From NCBI GenBank assembly GCA_031553765.1, contig JAVBKY010000004.1:286311-350310 (forward strand): a stretch of 64,000 bases of DNA, given 5' to 3'. The DNA is from JAITMY01 sp031553765. Lineage in GTDB: Bacteria; Bacteroidota; Bacteroidia; Bacteroidales; UBA932. Made by a program: the position numbers and the translations under genes. The notes under the pieces are model-generated. The model was not told where the DNA came from. It saw only the letters and a program-made list of their open reading frames with translations, and searched no databases. Shown piece by piece: positions 1-8,212 of the stretch (its first letter is position 1; each line of letters starts with the position of its first letter).

Positions 1-1
1 T

Positions 2-1474
2 AAGGCCGGCATGTACGTGTACGGCATGTTGCACGACCGCGAAGCGTGGGATGCCGACGGTGACGGATATTCTGAGCTAGGCGAACTAAAGTCGGAAACA
101 GTGGGATTCCGCAACTTCTTTAAAACATCAGACTACAGCAAGCTGAATTTGGAGTATCACCGCATTCACGAATACCGACGCGGTGGCGACAGCCTCAACC
201 TTCCACCTCACCGAGCAAACGTGGCCGAGCAAACCGAGCACGAGATTAATGGCGGAGGCGCCAATTTTTTACTCTTTAGTCGTAACTATAAGCACTCGCT
301 CAGTCTTTACGCTTCCGCGCAAAATGTAGATAGAAATTCATACTACGGTGCAGGACAAGATCCTAATGCTTACGGTAAAACCACCGACCTCACCGCTGTG
401 GGAGGAGCACAGTACGTTTACAAAATGGATGAGCTGTGGTTTATGCCTGCAACCCTCACGCTGGGCGGAGAGTACAGCTACGACCACCTGGTGGATGAAA
501 TGCCGGGCTACAACCGCTTAACCGACCAAAGCATTAATCTGTTTGGATTTTATGCGCAAAACGAATGGAAAAATGAGCGCGCATCTATACTTCTCGGTGC
601 GCGATTGGATAAGCACAGCATGATTAAAAATCCCATTTTCAGTCCACGTATTAACCTTCGCTACATGCCTATAACCGACTTGAATTTGCGCGCCAGCTAC
701 TCTGCCGGATACCGCGCTCCACAAACGTTCGACGAAGATTTGCACGTAGAGGCTGTAAACGGAAATGTAGCACTCATATCCAATAGCCCGAACCTTAAAC
801 CCGAGTACTCGCACAGCATTAGCGCAAGCGTTGAGTACACATTCGACCTGTTCGAAATGCCCGTCAATATTCTTGCCGAGGGTTTTTACACTATACTCAA
901 CGATGTATTCCGACTGCAAAACATTGGTGTAGATAGCAGCGGAAACATCCTCAAAGAACGCCAAAATGCTTCGGGTGCAAAAGTAAAAGGCGTTAACATT
1001 GAGGCAAAGATAATTCCTTCAAAGTGGATGCAGCTACAATTGGGTTATACCTACCAGCAAAGCCGCTACAACAAGGCGGAATCGTGGAGTACCGACAGCA
1101 CATTGGCCACACGCACCATGCTGCGCTCACCCGACTGCTACGGTTATTTCACCGCTTCATTCACTCCGCTGCGCAACCTCTCAACTTCGCTTTCGGGTGT
1201 ATACACAGGTCCCATGCTGGTACCACACACCGCAGGATATGTAGCGCAGGATGAAAATGTAAAAACGTCATCATTCTTTGACCTCACCGCCAAAGTTGCG
1301 TACACGTTCAAAATTAACAGCACGCTCAACATACAGCTGAATGCCGGCGTGCAAAATATTTTCAATAGCTTCCAATCCGACTTCGACCAAGGCCCCGACC
1401 GCGACGCAGGATATATGTATGGTCCCACTCTTCCGCGTACATATTTTGTAGGATTGAAGTTTGGGATTTTTTAA
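2..1474 (+). CDS. TonB-dependent outer-membrane receptor, C-terminal part
   Basis: The reading frame is open to the left edge, so the signal peptide, plug and first barrel strands lie outside the window. What remains is about 490 residues of alternating aromatic and polar strands typical of a TonB-dependent receptor barrel. Recognisable parts are the SYSAGYRAPQTFDEDL segment (a common 'GYRAPS' type motif in these receptors), a GVNIEAK strand and a last strand ending in phenylalanine (YFVGLKFGIF), the usual recognition signal for barrel insertion. The family imports siderophores, cobalamin, sugars or peptides across the outer membrane using TonB energy. The substrate cannot be told, because the plug and any neighbouring upstream genes are missing. 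Confidence 0.85.
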   Translation, partial: KAGMYVYGMLHDREAWDADGDGYSELGELKSETVGFRNFFKTSDYSKLNLEYHRIHEYRRGGDSLNLPPHRANVAEQTEHEINGGGANFLLFSRNYKHSLSLYASAQNVDRNSYYGAGQDPNAYGKTTDLTAVGGAQYVYKMDELWFMPATLTLGGEYSYDHLVDEMPGYNRLTDQSINLFGFYAQNEWKNERASILLGARLDKHSMIKNPIFSPRINLRYMPITDLNLRASYSAGYRAPQTFDEDLHVEAVNGNVALISNSPNLKPEYSHSISASVEYTFDLFEMPVNILAEGFYTILNDVFRLQNIGVDSSGNILKERQNASGAKVKGVNIEAKIIPSKWMQLQLGYTYQQSRYNKAESWSTDSTLATRTMLRSPDCYGYFTASFTPLRNLSTSLSGVYTGPMLVPHTAGYVAQDENVKTSSFFDLTAKVAYTFKINSTLNIQLNAGVQNIFNSFQSDFDQGPDRDAGYMYGPTLPRTYFVGLKFGIF

Positions 1475-1476
1475 GA

Positions 1477-1601
1477 CCTCTCCCCCTGCCCCCTCTCCAC
1501 AGGAGAGGAGAGACTTCCCTCGAGCAACACCAGCAACCATCACCACTTTTGCTCCTTCTTGGCACATGCCCCTCTCCTGTGGAGAGGGGTTAGGGGAGAG
1601 G
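1477..1601. repeat. Imperfect inverted repeat, CCTCTCC/GGAGAGG family
   Basis: Two arms of about 35 bases (1477-1513 and 1569-1601) are near reverse complements. Each contains CCTCTCCACAGGAGAGG, itself a palindrome. The arms flank about 55 bases with no gene. The element lies just after the receptor stop codon and may act as a transcription barrier, but there is no clear T-tract. Similar C/T-rich palindromes are common dispersed intergenic repeats in Bacteroidota. That family link is from memory and was not searched. Confidence 0.7.
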
Positions 1602-1612
1602 TAGTAACGTGG

Positions 1613-1644
1613 TTTGCAATGCCGCTGTTTTTTTACTATCTTTG
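1613..1644 (+). promoter_or_regulatory. Bacteroidota-type promoter of recJ
   Basis: TTTG at 1613-1616 is followed after 20 bases by TATCTTTG at 1637-1644, an exact match to the Bacteroidota -33/-7 consensus. Transcription should begin near 1650, which rules out the TTG at 1614 as the recJ start and favours the ATG at 1677. Confidence 0.8.
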
Positions 1645-1676
1645 CAATCTTTGCAAAAAACGAGGATAAATTTTCA

Positions 1677-3398
1677 ATGCTCGAAAAACGTTGGATAATG
1701 AAAGAAAACGGCGATGCCAAAACGGTTGCAGACCTTGCAGCTGCTTTAGGTATTGACCATGCCTTATCTAACCTTCTCGTTCAGCGTGGCATCACCAACT
1801 TCGATGATGCTAAAGCATTCTTTCGTCCGCAGTTAAGCAATCTGCATGACCCATTCCTTATGAAGGATATGGACAAAGCAGTAGCCCGTTTGGAACAGGC
1901 GATTAACAACAAGGAAACAATTCTGGTATACGGTGACTACGATGTGGACGGCACCACTGCCGTAGCACTAGTGTATGCTTTTCTCAAAGCACGCGGCGTA
2001 TCAGTTTCATACTTCATTCCCGAACGCTATCTTGACGGTTACGGCGTAGCCATTCGTGGCATAGACCATGCTGTGGATGAGGGTGCTACACTCATCATTG
2101 CGCTCGACTGCGGCATTAAGGCGGTTGAGAAAGTGGCATACGCCAAAAGCAAAGGTGTTGATTTTATCATTTGTGACCACCACCTGCCGGGTAGCGAAAT
2201 CCCCGACGCCGTAGCAGTACTCGACCCTCAACGCACTGACTGCAGCTATCCATACAAAGATCTTTCGGGTTGCGGTGTAGGCTACAAGTTGCTGCAAGCA
2301 TACTGTCAGCACAACAATATTTCACAGGACGCGCTACTACCGCTACTCGATTTAGTTGCGGTGAGCATTGCATCCGACATTGTACCACTCACGGGCGAGA
2401 ACCGCATACTTGCATACTACGGCCTGCAGCGCATTAATACGCATCCGCGCAAAGGATTTCAGGCCATCATTAAACGTTCCGGTTTACACGACCAGCCTAT
2501 CACTATCGACGATATTGTGTTCCGCATAGGTCCGCGCATTAACGCCGCAGGTCGCATGGAGTCGGGCAAAACAGCTGTTGACCTGCTCACTGCTGAAACC
2601 GATAAAATTGCTGACGAAGTAGGCGACATTATTAACGACCGCAACAACGACCGCAAAAACGTTGACCGTAGCATTACGCTTGAAGCCATCAATATTGTAC
2701 AGCAAGACCCGCAGCTACAGGCAAAAAAAACCACCGTGCTATATAACCCCGATTGGCACAAAGGCGTAGTGGGTATTGTAGCATCACGTTTGGTTGAAAC
2801 CTTCTACCGTCCCACCATTGTACTTACCGAGAGTAACGGTCTTGTAACCGGCTCGGCACGTAGCATTCCGGGATTCGACCTATATCAGGCTATTGAGTCG
2901 TGTGCCGACTTGCTGGTCAACTTTGGCGGACATATGTACGCTGCAGGACTCACCATGAAGTTGGAGAATGTTGAGACCTTCATCAACCGCTTTGAGGAAA
3001 TAGCCGACAAAATGCTCTCTCCCGATACGCTCATACCACAAGTAGAGGTTGACGGCGAAATTAGTTTCAGCGACATTACCCCAAAATTTCACCGCATACT
3101 AAAGCAATTTCAACCGTTTGGACCAGGTAATATGTCGCCCGTCTTTCTTACAAAACGCGCTTACAGCAATGGAAATACTCGCGTAGTAGGTACCGACCTT
3201 GAACACCTCAAGTTAGAGCTGATTCAAGAGAACTCACCCTACCTACCCATGTCTGCCATTGCATTCAACCAGGCACATTTCTTCGAGCACATCAACAGCG
3301 GCAAACCCATTGACGTATGCTACTCCATTGCCGAAAACATTTACCGCGGCAACACCACCATTCAACTCCGCGTAAAGGACATTAAAAAAAGCGTTTAG
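1677..3398 (+). CDS. recJ: Single-stranded-DNA-specific exonuclease RecJ
   Basis: RecJ degrades single-stranded DNA 5' to 3' in recombinational repair and mismatch repair. The protein is 573 residues, the normal length. The DHH-domain motif VYGDYDVDGTTA is at residues 84-95, LDCGIK at about 143-148 and CDHH at 166-169, all metal-binding parts of the active site. A DHHA1 region follows, with VVGIVASRL and FGGHMYAAGL, then a C-terminal OB-like domain. The ATG at 1677 is chosen because the promoter lies just upstream; a TTG at 1614 in the same frame would fall inside the promoter. The stop overlaps the stop of the convergent gene by four bases. Confidence 0.95.
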   Translation: MLEKRWIMKENGDAKTVADLAAALGIDHALSNLLVQRGITNFDDAKAFFRPQLSNLHDPFLMKDMDKAVARLEQAINNKETILVYGDYDVDGTTAVALVYAFLKARGVSVSYFIPERYLDGYGVAIRGIDHAVDEGATLIIALDCGIKAVEKVAYAKSKGVDFIICDHHLPGSEIPDAVAVLDPQRTDCSYPYKDLSGCGVGYKLLQAYCQHNNISQDALLPLLDLVAVSIASDIVPLTGENRILAYYGLQRINTHPRKGFQAIIKRSGLHDQPITIDDIVFRIGPRINAAGRMESGKTAVDLLTAETDKIADEVGDIINDRNNDRKNVDRSITLEAINIVQQDPQLQAKKTTVLYNPDWHKGVVGIVASRLVETFYRPTIVLTESNGLVTGSARSIPGFDLYQAIESCADLLVNFGGHMYAAGLTMKLENVETFINRFEEIADKMLSPDTLIPQVEVDGEISFSDITPKFHRILKQFQPFGPGNMSPVFLTKRAYSNGNTRVVGTDLEHLKLELIQENSPYLPMSAIAFNQAHFFEHINSGKPIDVCYSIAENIYRGNTTIQLRVKDIKKSV

Positions 3399-5461
3399 AA
3401 TTTTATTCTAAGTTGTACCTTCACATCCGTTTGGCGATTCGAATTATTTTCAGCTAAACCATCGCCAATACTTTCCTTATCAAAATAAAAAGTTCGCGCA
3501 CAACGTAGCCACACGTCCAACCTATCTAACGGTTGCCACTGCAAATTTATGAACCAACGTGAACCCCTTCCGTAGTATGCGGGTACTGAAAAAGCATAAA
3601 GTGCATCAGCCTCGTAAGCGTAAATGCGCGTAGCGTAGCTATCGGTATTAAATACTGCATAGCGCAACGAAAAACCTAAAGGTAACCGCTGTAAACTATA
3701 GCGAACATCCTGAAAAAGCGCCAACCCGCTCTCCCGCCCTGCGAATCCGCCTTTGTACCACGAACCCTCCATGCGAGTCTCGCAATTCAAGCCTTGCAGT
3801 AAAGAATAGACAATATTGTAACGCAAAGTTATTTTCTCTACATCATCCGTCGTTCGTGTTTGCTGCAAATCATTCCTCACATTTTCCTCCTTGGTATCGT
3901 ACTTAAACCGCAAGTACATTTTACAAGATTGCTTCGGCATATAATCTGTTTGAAATAAAAACTCAAACCCTTTTGATGGGGCAAATGCCTTAAACTTAAG
4001 CCATGAAAAATAGTAGGCATCAAAATAAAAGGTAGTCTTCACTTTGGGATGAGGAAAAATATTTGCACCTATATAAAAACCTGTTTCATTTGCTGTTTTT
4101 CCTCCATCGGCAAAAGCGTTGGCATAGTAGGCCTGGTATTGCGGTTGATAATAGCGATGCAATAGCGCCAGCTGCATGCGCGGGGTTACATCGGCCAACA
4201 AACCGTTTATAGTTGCTAATCCTCCGTTTTGGCTTACACCGAGTTCACCAAATAGGTGTATCTTCTTAAAGTAGTAGCGGTAATCAGCGCTCACGTTGGC
4301 ATTGCTGTTTTTACTTAACTCGTAGCGATTGTACGAATGAACTTCCTTTTGATACTCCCCACCAAAACTATGCCACAATCCCGTTACCCCAATTCGTAGT
4401 TTCTTCATGCTCCATGCACCGTTAGCGCCAAGCACCATCTCGCTCACGGCATCTTTTTCATTCATGCTGCTGGGTGTATTATGCAAGCCCGTTGTTTGCA
4501 ATGTGGAGAAAACGTCTAGCGAGTCAGCATTTGCATCGACATCTTTATACGAAAAGAAAGCCGTTGCTATAAACCGCTTATTCAACCTCACGCTTGTTGC
4601 AATGCCACGAAAAAACATATTTTCATCGGCACCGCTATACGCCTTTACACCTGCGCCACGCTTTGCTACGCTCAATCCATCACTCGATTTACCAAACGAT
4701 CCACCTTGCCAAAGAGAAAGTCCCTGCCCCAGCTGTATATAGTAATCGCCTAGCACCAGCGTGCGCAACGGTCCTATTTTATTCAGTTGAATATGTCCTG
4801 AGTAAAAATCAAATCCAACAGGATTAACTTTTCTTCCGAAAGGCTCTCCAGCATCTTTCTCAGCAGTCAATCCCCACTGTAACGTACTACCAAACGCATA
4901 GCGATAGCGCAGGTAAATATTTTGCTGACTACCTAAATAGCGCGAGTTGGGTTTTACCACAAGGACGCTATCAGCAATTGGCTTATAGCCTTGTTGCTTT
5001 TCCACCGTTTGCTTTACGCGCCCCAGTAATTGGTGCTGACCTCGCGTAAGCATCTGCCAAATAGTAGGTCGCTGCCACCTATCGGTAGGTATAGCCGTAA
5101 CAAATGGCAGCAACAACTTCATCTGTCCCTGTGTAATACCATGTACATATTGCAGCTCGTAAGGTGTTTGCATCTCACCATATAGAGCAATATACTCATG
5201 AATACTTGCCGCTTGAAACTCATTAAGCACATGCAATTGCAACAGCTCAGTTTCACTTGCCGTATTCAAGTTCAACGGATTGATAGAATATCCCGCTAGC
5301 GTTTCATACATCACCTCCAAATTCGCATCGGCATTTTCCAGCGATGAAATTTCCTCAACAATGTCCTCAATGGCTTCTTGAGTGGTAAGGGTTTGGGCAA
5401 AGGTGGAAAAACAAATGAGAAACATACCAACTACTACCCCGAACCACCTAAAAAGAGCCAT
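3395..5461 (-). CDS. Helix-hairpin-helix protein with predicted outer-membrane barrel
   Basis: The 688-residue protein starts with a signal peptide (FRWFGVVVGMFLICFSTFAQ). Next comes a region of about 130 residues with ComEA-like helix-hairpin-helix motifs (PLNLNTASETELLQLHVL, then a second repeat near TPYELQYVHGI). The rest, about 500 residues, is alternating beta strands rich in Tyr and Phe and ending in phenylalanine, as in an outer-membrane barrel. Function is unknown; the N-terminal motifs usually bind DNA or act as protein spacers. The start at 5461 is chosen because the frame upstream, although open to 5689, runs through a dispersed repeat. That longer frame would overlap the upstream stop codon as TCAT, so translational coupling was once possible. 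The upstream neighbour on the same strand is another outer-membrane protein. Confidence 0.75.
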   Translation of the reverse strand: MALFRWFGVVVGMFLICFSTFAQTLTTQEAIEDIVEEISSLENADANLEVMYETLAGYSINPLNLNTASETELLQLHVLNEFQAASIHEYIALYGEMQTPYELQYVHGITQGQMKLLLPFVTAIPTDRWQRPTIWQMLTRGQHQLLGRVKQTVEKQQGYKPIADSVLVVKPNSRYLGSQQNIYLRYRYAFGSTLQWGLTAEKDAGEPFGRKVNPVGFDFYSGHIQLNKIGPLRTLVLGDYYIQLGQGLSLWQGGSFGKSSDGLSVAKRGAGVKAYSGADENMFFRGIATSVRLNKRFIATAFFSYKDVDANADSLDVFSTLQTTGLHNTPSSMNEKDAVSEMVLGANGAWSMKKLRIGVTGLWHSFGGEYQKEVHSYNRYELSKNSNANVSADYRYYFKKIHLFGELGVSQNGGLATINGLLADVTPRMQLALLHRYYQPQYQAYYANAFADGGKTANETGFYIGANIFPHPKVKTTFYFDAYYFSWLKFKAFAPSKGFEFLFQTDYMPKQSCKMYLRFKYDTKEENVRNDLQQTRTTDDVEKITLRYNIVYSLLQGLNCETRMEGSWYKGGFAGRESGLALFQDVRYSLQRLPLGFSLRYAVFNTDSYATRIYAYEADALYAFSVPAYYGRGSRWFINLQWQPLDRLDVWLRCARTFYFDKESIGDGLAENNSNRQTDVKVQLRIKF

Positions 5462-5483
5462 AGCAACACAGCATTTGATAACA

Positions 5484-5604
5484 GCGTCATTGCGAGCGAG
5501 GCGTGGCAACCGGAACAAGGTGGAGTTCAGCGAAGCTAATCTCCCATTTTGCGCAAACGGCGCAATTGAATAGATTGCTTCGTCGTTCCTCCTCGTAATG
5601 ACGC
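5484..5604. repeat. Inverted pair of CGTCATTGCGAGG-family repeats
   Basis: A copy starting GCGTCATTGCGAGCGAGG (5484-5501), with a tail-like GAAGCTAATCTCC near 5532-5544, faces a second copy in the opposite direction at 5572-5604 (ending CTCGTAATGACGC). The pair could fold as one long stem. The same pair arrangement occurs at 20676-20758, and a half copy at 13207-13230. The repeat fills the gap between the two outer-membrane genes and makes an artificial N-terminal extension of the downstream reading frame. Confidence 0.8.
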
Positions 5605-5685
5605 TTTGAGGGAAACACTGCGCAGACTCACTACTATTATGGCCTTCTTTAGGAGGTTTGGGGAGAAAAGAAGCAAACACTTGTA

Positions 5686-6525
5686 TCATCGTCCACCTTT
5701 TTTACGCTCCGCAAAAACATAGCAAAGTGTCACCTGCGGTGAATACCCCAAACTCTCATGGCGCGAAAACGCCATATCAATACGTAAATTGTGGTACACA
5801 TAACCAAATCCTGCATACAACTCTACAGGCTTTGCCGACACGCCCAACCTCAACGTCAGAACCTTCTCCACCGTAAATTCTGCACCAAACTTAGCCTGTA
5901 CATTTTGCTTTGAGTCAAACTCAGCGGCAGCCAAAAGAGTAACGTATGGTGTTAATATATAACCCATCCCCAGATTGAAAAACATAGGCAGCTGCGCACT
6001 ATAATTATCGCTAAATAAGCGCGAGTTAGTAAAGTTGTAGACGTGCACACCAAGCCAAATATTGTCCAGCGGTTCGGCAAGCACAGCCAACTCCGCTGTA
6101 ATTGCCCCCGTACCACCATATCCCACCACAGCAACATGATTATAGCAAAGCTGCGCACCTATTGCGAATCGCTCAGATAAGCGTTTTCCTAACGCCACTC
6201 CCACCCGATTCTCCCGATACTGCGAATAGCCAAAAGAGCACACATCCACCGCTACCACGCCCGCTATAGGCACGGGCATAGCGAATACTCCGGCTCCCAT
6301 ATTTAGGGCCTCAGTAAAATATTTATTTTCGTAGTGAATAACTGCTTCTGGTGAGGTAATAAAACCCAATGCTGCTTGATTATTATAAGCAGCAAAGGCA
6401 TCAACATTCACAACACCAATACCACCCAAGCCTGTTGCGCGACTTCCCTTGGGTAGAACATTAATAATAGCATAACATAAATTTGACGCTAATACAAGCG
6501 CGAGAAAAAGGGGCAGAACTCTCAT
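5686..6525 (-). CDS. PorV/PorQ-like outer-membrane barrel protein
   Basis: This 279-residue protein has a signal peptide (VLPLFLALVLASNLCYA). It then shows features of the PorV/PorQ and FadL-like barrel group: a short N-terminal segment PKGSRATGLGGIGVVNVDAFAAYNNQAAL, close to the 'GARAxGMGGAGVA..D..A.yxNPAaL' pattern of that group, followed by about a dozen amphipathic strands. It lies in the outer membrane; no substrate is evident. It is upstream of, and on the same strand as, the helix-hairpin-helix barrel protein, and the two may work together. The assignment to a family is by pattern only and the specific role is not known. Confidence 0.7.
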   Translation of the reverse strand: MRVLPLFLALVLASNLCYAIINVLPKGSRATGLGGIGVVNVDAFAAYNNQAALGFITSPEAVIHYENKYFTEALNMGAGVFAMPVPIAGVVAVDVCSFGYSQYRENRVGVALGKRLSERFAIGAQLCYNHVAVVGYGGTGAITAELAVLAEPLDNIWLGVHVYNFTNSRLFSDNYSAQLPMFFNLGMGYILTPYVTLLAAAEFDSKQNVQAKFGAEFTVEKVLTLRLGVSAKPVELYAGFGYVYHNLRIDMAFSRHESLGYSPQVTLCYVFAERKKGGR

Positions 6526-6530
6526 ATACG

Positions 6531-6575
6531 TAAAAAGAAAAAGCGAAGCATTTCTCGTAGGAAGTGCTTCGCTTT
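6531..6575 (-). terminator. Rho-independent terminator of ssb
   Basis: AAAGCGAAGCA (6540-6550) and TGCTTCGCTTT (6565-6575) form a perfect 11-base-pair stem. On the minus strand it is followed by a T-rich run (A-rich 6531-6540 on the plus strand). It lies 23 bases past the ssb stop codon. Confidence 0.85.
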
Positions 6576-6597
6576 AGCATTGCATTTTTGATTCGGT

Positions 6598-7062
6598 TTA
6601 GAACGGCAGATCGTCGCTCTCGGGTTGCTCAGGTACCGCAGGTGCAGCAGCCGGTTGTGAGTAGCCTCCACCAGAGGGAGCCGATGATTGCTGAGGTGCG
6701 GCATAACCACCACCTCCGGCGTTATTATCTTCACGGCGACCAAGCAGACGCACATTATCCGCCACAATTTCAGTTGTATAGCGCTTTTGACCATCCTTAT
6801 CATCCCAACTCCGAGTACGAATTTTACCTTCTACAAAAATTTGTGACCCCTTGCGGATGTACTTTTCAGCTAGTTCGGCCAGCTGGCGCCATAGCACCAC
6901 ATTGTGCCATTCAGTGTTGGTTACACGTTGTCCGCTGGTTTTATCGGTATATGTTTCAGAGGTAGCCAGCGTGATGGTGGTAGTGGCTACACCGCTATCC
7001 AAATGACGAACCTCGGGGTCTTTCCCCACATTTCCAATGAGCATTACTTTGTTTAGTGACAT
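6598..7062 (-). CDS. ssb: Single-stranded DNA-binding protein
   Basis: A 154-residue SSB that coats single-stranded DNA during replication, repair and recombination. The N-terminal OB fold (about residues 1-108) begins MSLNKVMLIGNVGKDPE and includes the EWHNVVLW and KGSQIFVEGKIRTRSW segments typical of bacterial SSB. A flexible Gly/Pro/Gln-rich linker follows, and the last residues DDLPF are the conserved acidic tip that recruits partner proteins such as repair helicases and nucleases. The gene has its own -7 promoter element 46 bases upstream and a strong terminator, so it is probably a single-gene unit, although mutY lies upstream on the same strand. Confidence 0.97.
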   Translation of the reverse strand: MSLNKVMLIGNVGKDPEVRHLDSGVATTTITLATSETYTDKTSGQRVTNTEWHNVVLWRQLAELAEKYIRKGSQIFVEGKIRTRSWDDKDGQKRYTTEIVADNVRLLGRREDNNAGGGGYAAPQQSSAPSGGGYSQPAAAPAVPEQPESDDLPF

Positions 7063-7107
7063 AATCGTATTGTTTTAAAAAATTATTTTGCAAAAACTGT
7101 TAGGAAA

Positions 7108-7115
7108 CAAAGATA
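7108..7115 (-). promoter_or_regulatory. -7 promoter element for ssb
   Basis: The minus strand reads TATCTTTG, matching TAnnTTTG. It sits between mutY and ssb, about 46 bases before the ssb start. No clear -33 TTTG is present at the expected spacing, so the call rests on one box. Confidence 0.55.
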
Positions 7116-7132
7116 GAAAAACAATCCTATTC

Positions 7133-8212
7133 TCACATCTCACTACGTAAAAAATACCTCTCCACCGGTTCCGCAGCCATATAACCATCTATTAACCTTG
7201 GAGTTGAATAGTCTCCCAAGTCCTCTATTTTTACCTTCTTGAAATTAGAGATCAAGTGGTACGGAAGGGTCTTTACCTCCAATATCAGGAACTGAGTATA
7301 AAGATGTTGGTGGCTCAGCACGTGCTTCATGATTGGCGACACATACAGCATGGTGGGTTTTACGCTATCGAATATCTCTTTCCACTCTGCCGTCTTTTCA
7401 AGCGCCTTGGGCGAAACTTTTTTGTCGGTTTCTATCAGCGGAAATTCGTACAGCGAATGCCATATATCTTTTTCGCCCCGCTGGTGAATAAAGGTATCGT
7501 CCTTGTGACGTATCATCAGGTACGAAAAGTAACGATCGGTTACTTTCACCTTTTTACTCTTAACAGGCAGCTGCGCCACTGCATGGTTGCGCAGGGCATA
7601 ACACACATCGCTTACAGGACACTCTCCGCACAAAGGATTTTTGGGCATACACAGCGTACCGCCAAAATCCATTATAGCCTGATTGAAAATGTCTGGACGC
7701 TTTTTATCGAGCTGGTCAGAAGCAATTTGGTATAACTCTTTTTGTCCCGCCAAAGTATCAATGGGAGTGAATACGCCGAATATGCGTGCCCAAATGCGGT
7801 ACACGTTACCGTCAACCGCGGGGCGCGGAATTTTGAACGCAAAAGCGCCAATGGCGGAGGCGGTGTAATCGCCCACACCATGTAGAGAACGTAAGCCTTC
7901 GTATGTATTGGGAAATTTTCCACCGAACTCGTTCACCACCTGCTGCGCTGCAACGTGCATGTTGCGGGCACGGGTGTAGTAACCTAAGCCCTGCCACACC
8001 TTCATTACGTCGTCAAGGGGAGCCGAAGCCAAATCCTGCATAGTGGGAAAAGCCTGCAAAAATCGGTAGTAGTAATCCAAGCCCTGCGCCACGCGCGTTT
8101 GCTGCAGTATCACCTCCGACACCCAAATAGCATATGGGTCTTTGGTTTTACGCCAAGGCAGGTCGCGCTTGTTGGTTTCGTACCACGCTATTATTTTTGA
8201 AGCAATGGACAT
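7133..8212 (-). CDS. mutY: Adenine DNA glycosylase MutY
   Basis: MutY removes adenine mispaired with 8-oxoguanine. The 359-residue protein has the catalytic Glu33 (SEVILQQTRV), a helix-hairpin-helix at about residues 109-120 (SLHGVGDYTASA), the catalytic Asp134 (AVDGNVYRIWARIF) and the four iron-sulfur cysteines C188, C195, C198 and C204 in the C-x6-C-x2-C-x5-C pattern. A C-terminal NUDIX-like domain that reads 8-oxoguanine follows (about 225-350). The start codon directly abuts the stop codon of the C69 dipeptidase gene, so the two are probably co-transcribed. Confidence 0.96.
   Translation of the reverse strand: MSIASKIIAWYETNKRDLPWRKTKDPYAIWVSEVILQQTRVAQGLDYYYRFLQAFPTMQDLASAPLDDVMKVWQGLGYYTRARNMHVAAQQVVNEFGGKFPNTYEGLRSLHGVGDYTASAIGAFAFKIPRPAVDGNVYRIWARIFGVFTPIDTLAGQKELYQIASDQLDKKRPDIFNQAIMDFGGTLCMPKNPLCGECPVSDVCYALRNHAVAQLPVKSKKVKVTDRYFSYLMIRHKDDTFIHQRGEKDIWHSLYEFPLIETDKKVSPKALEKTAEWKEIFDSVKPTMLYVSPIMKHVLSHQHLYTQFLILEVKTLPYHLISNFKKVKIEDLGDYSTPRLIDGYMAAEPVERYFLRSEM

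Noticed and set aside
1475..1612. CRISPR-like array at the first intergenic region
   Set aside because: There are only two arms, and they are inverted, not direct, with no regular spacers.
1614..1676. Upstream TTG extension of recJ
   Set aside because: The promoter -33 and -7 boxes lie inside this stretch, so it would not be transcribed; the residues do not look like RecJ.
5462..5689. 76-residue N-terminal extension of the helix-hairpin-helix protein
   Set aside because: It is translated repeat sequence, and a normal signal peptide begins at 5461.
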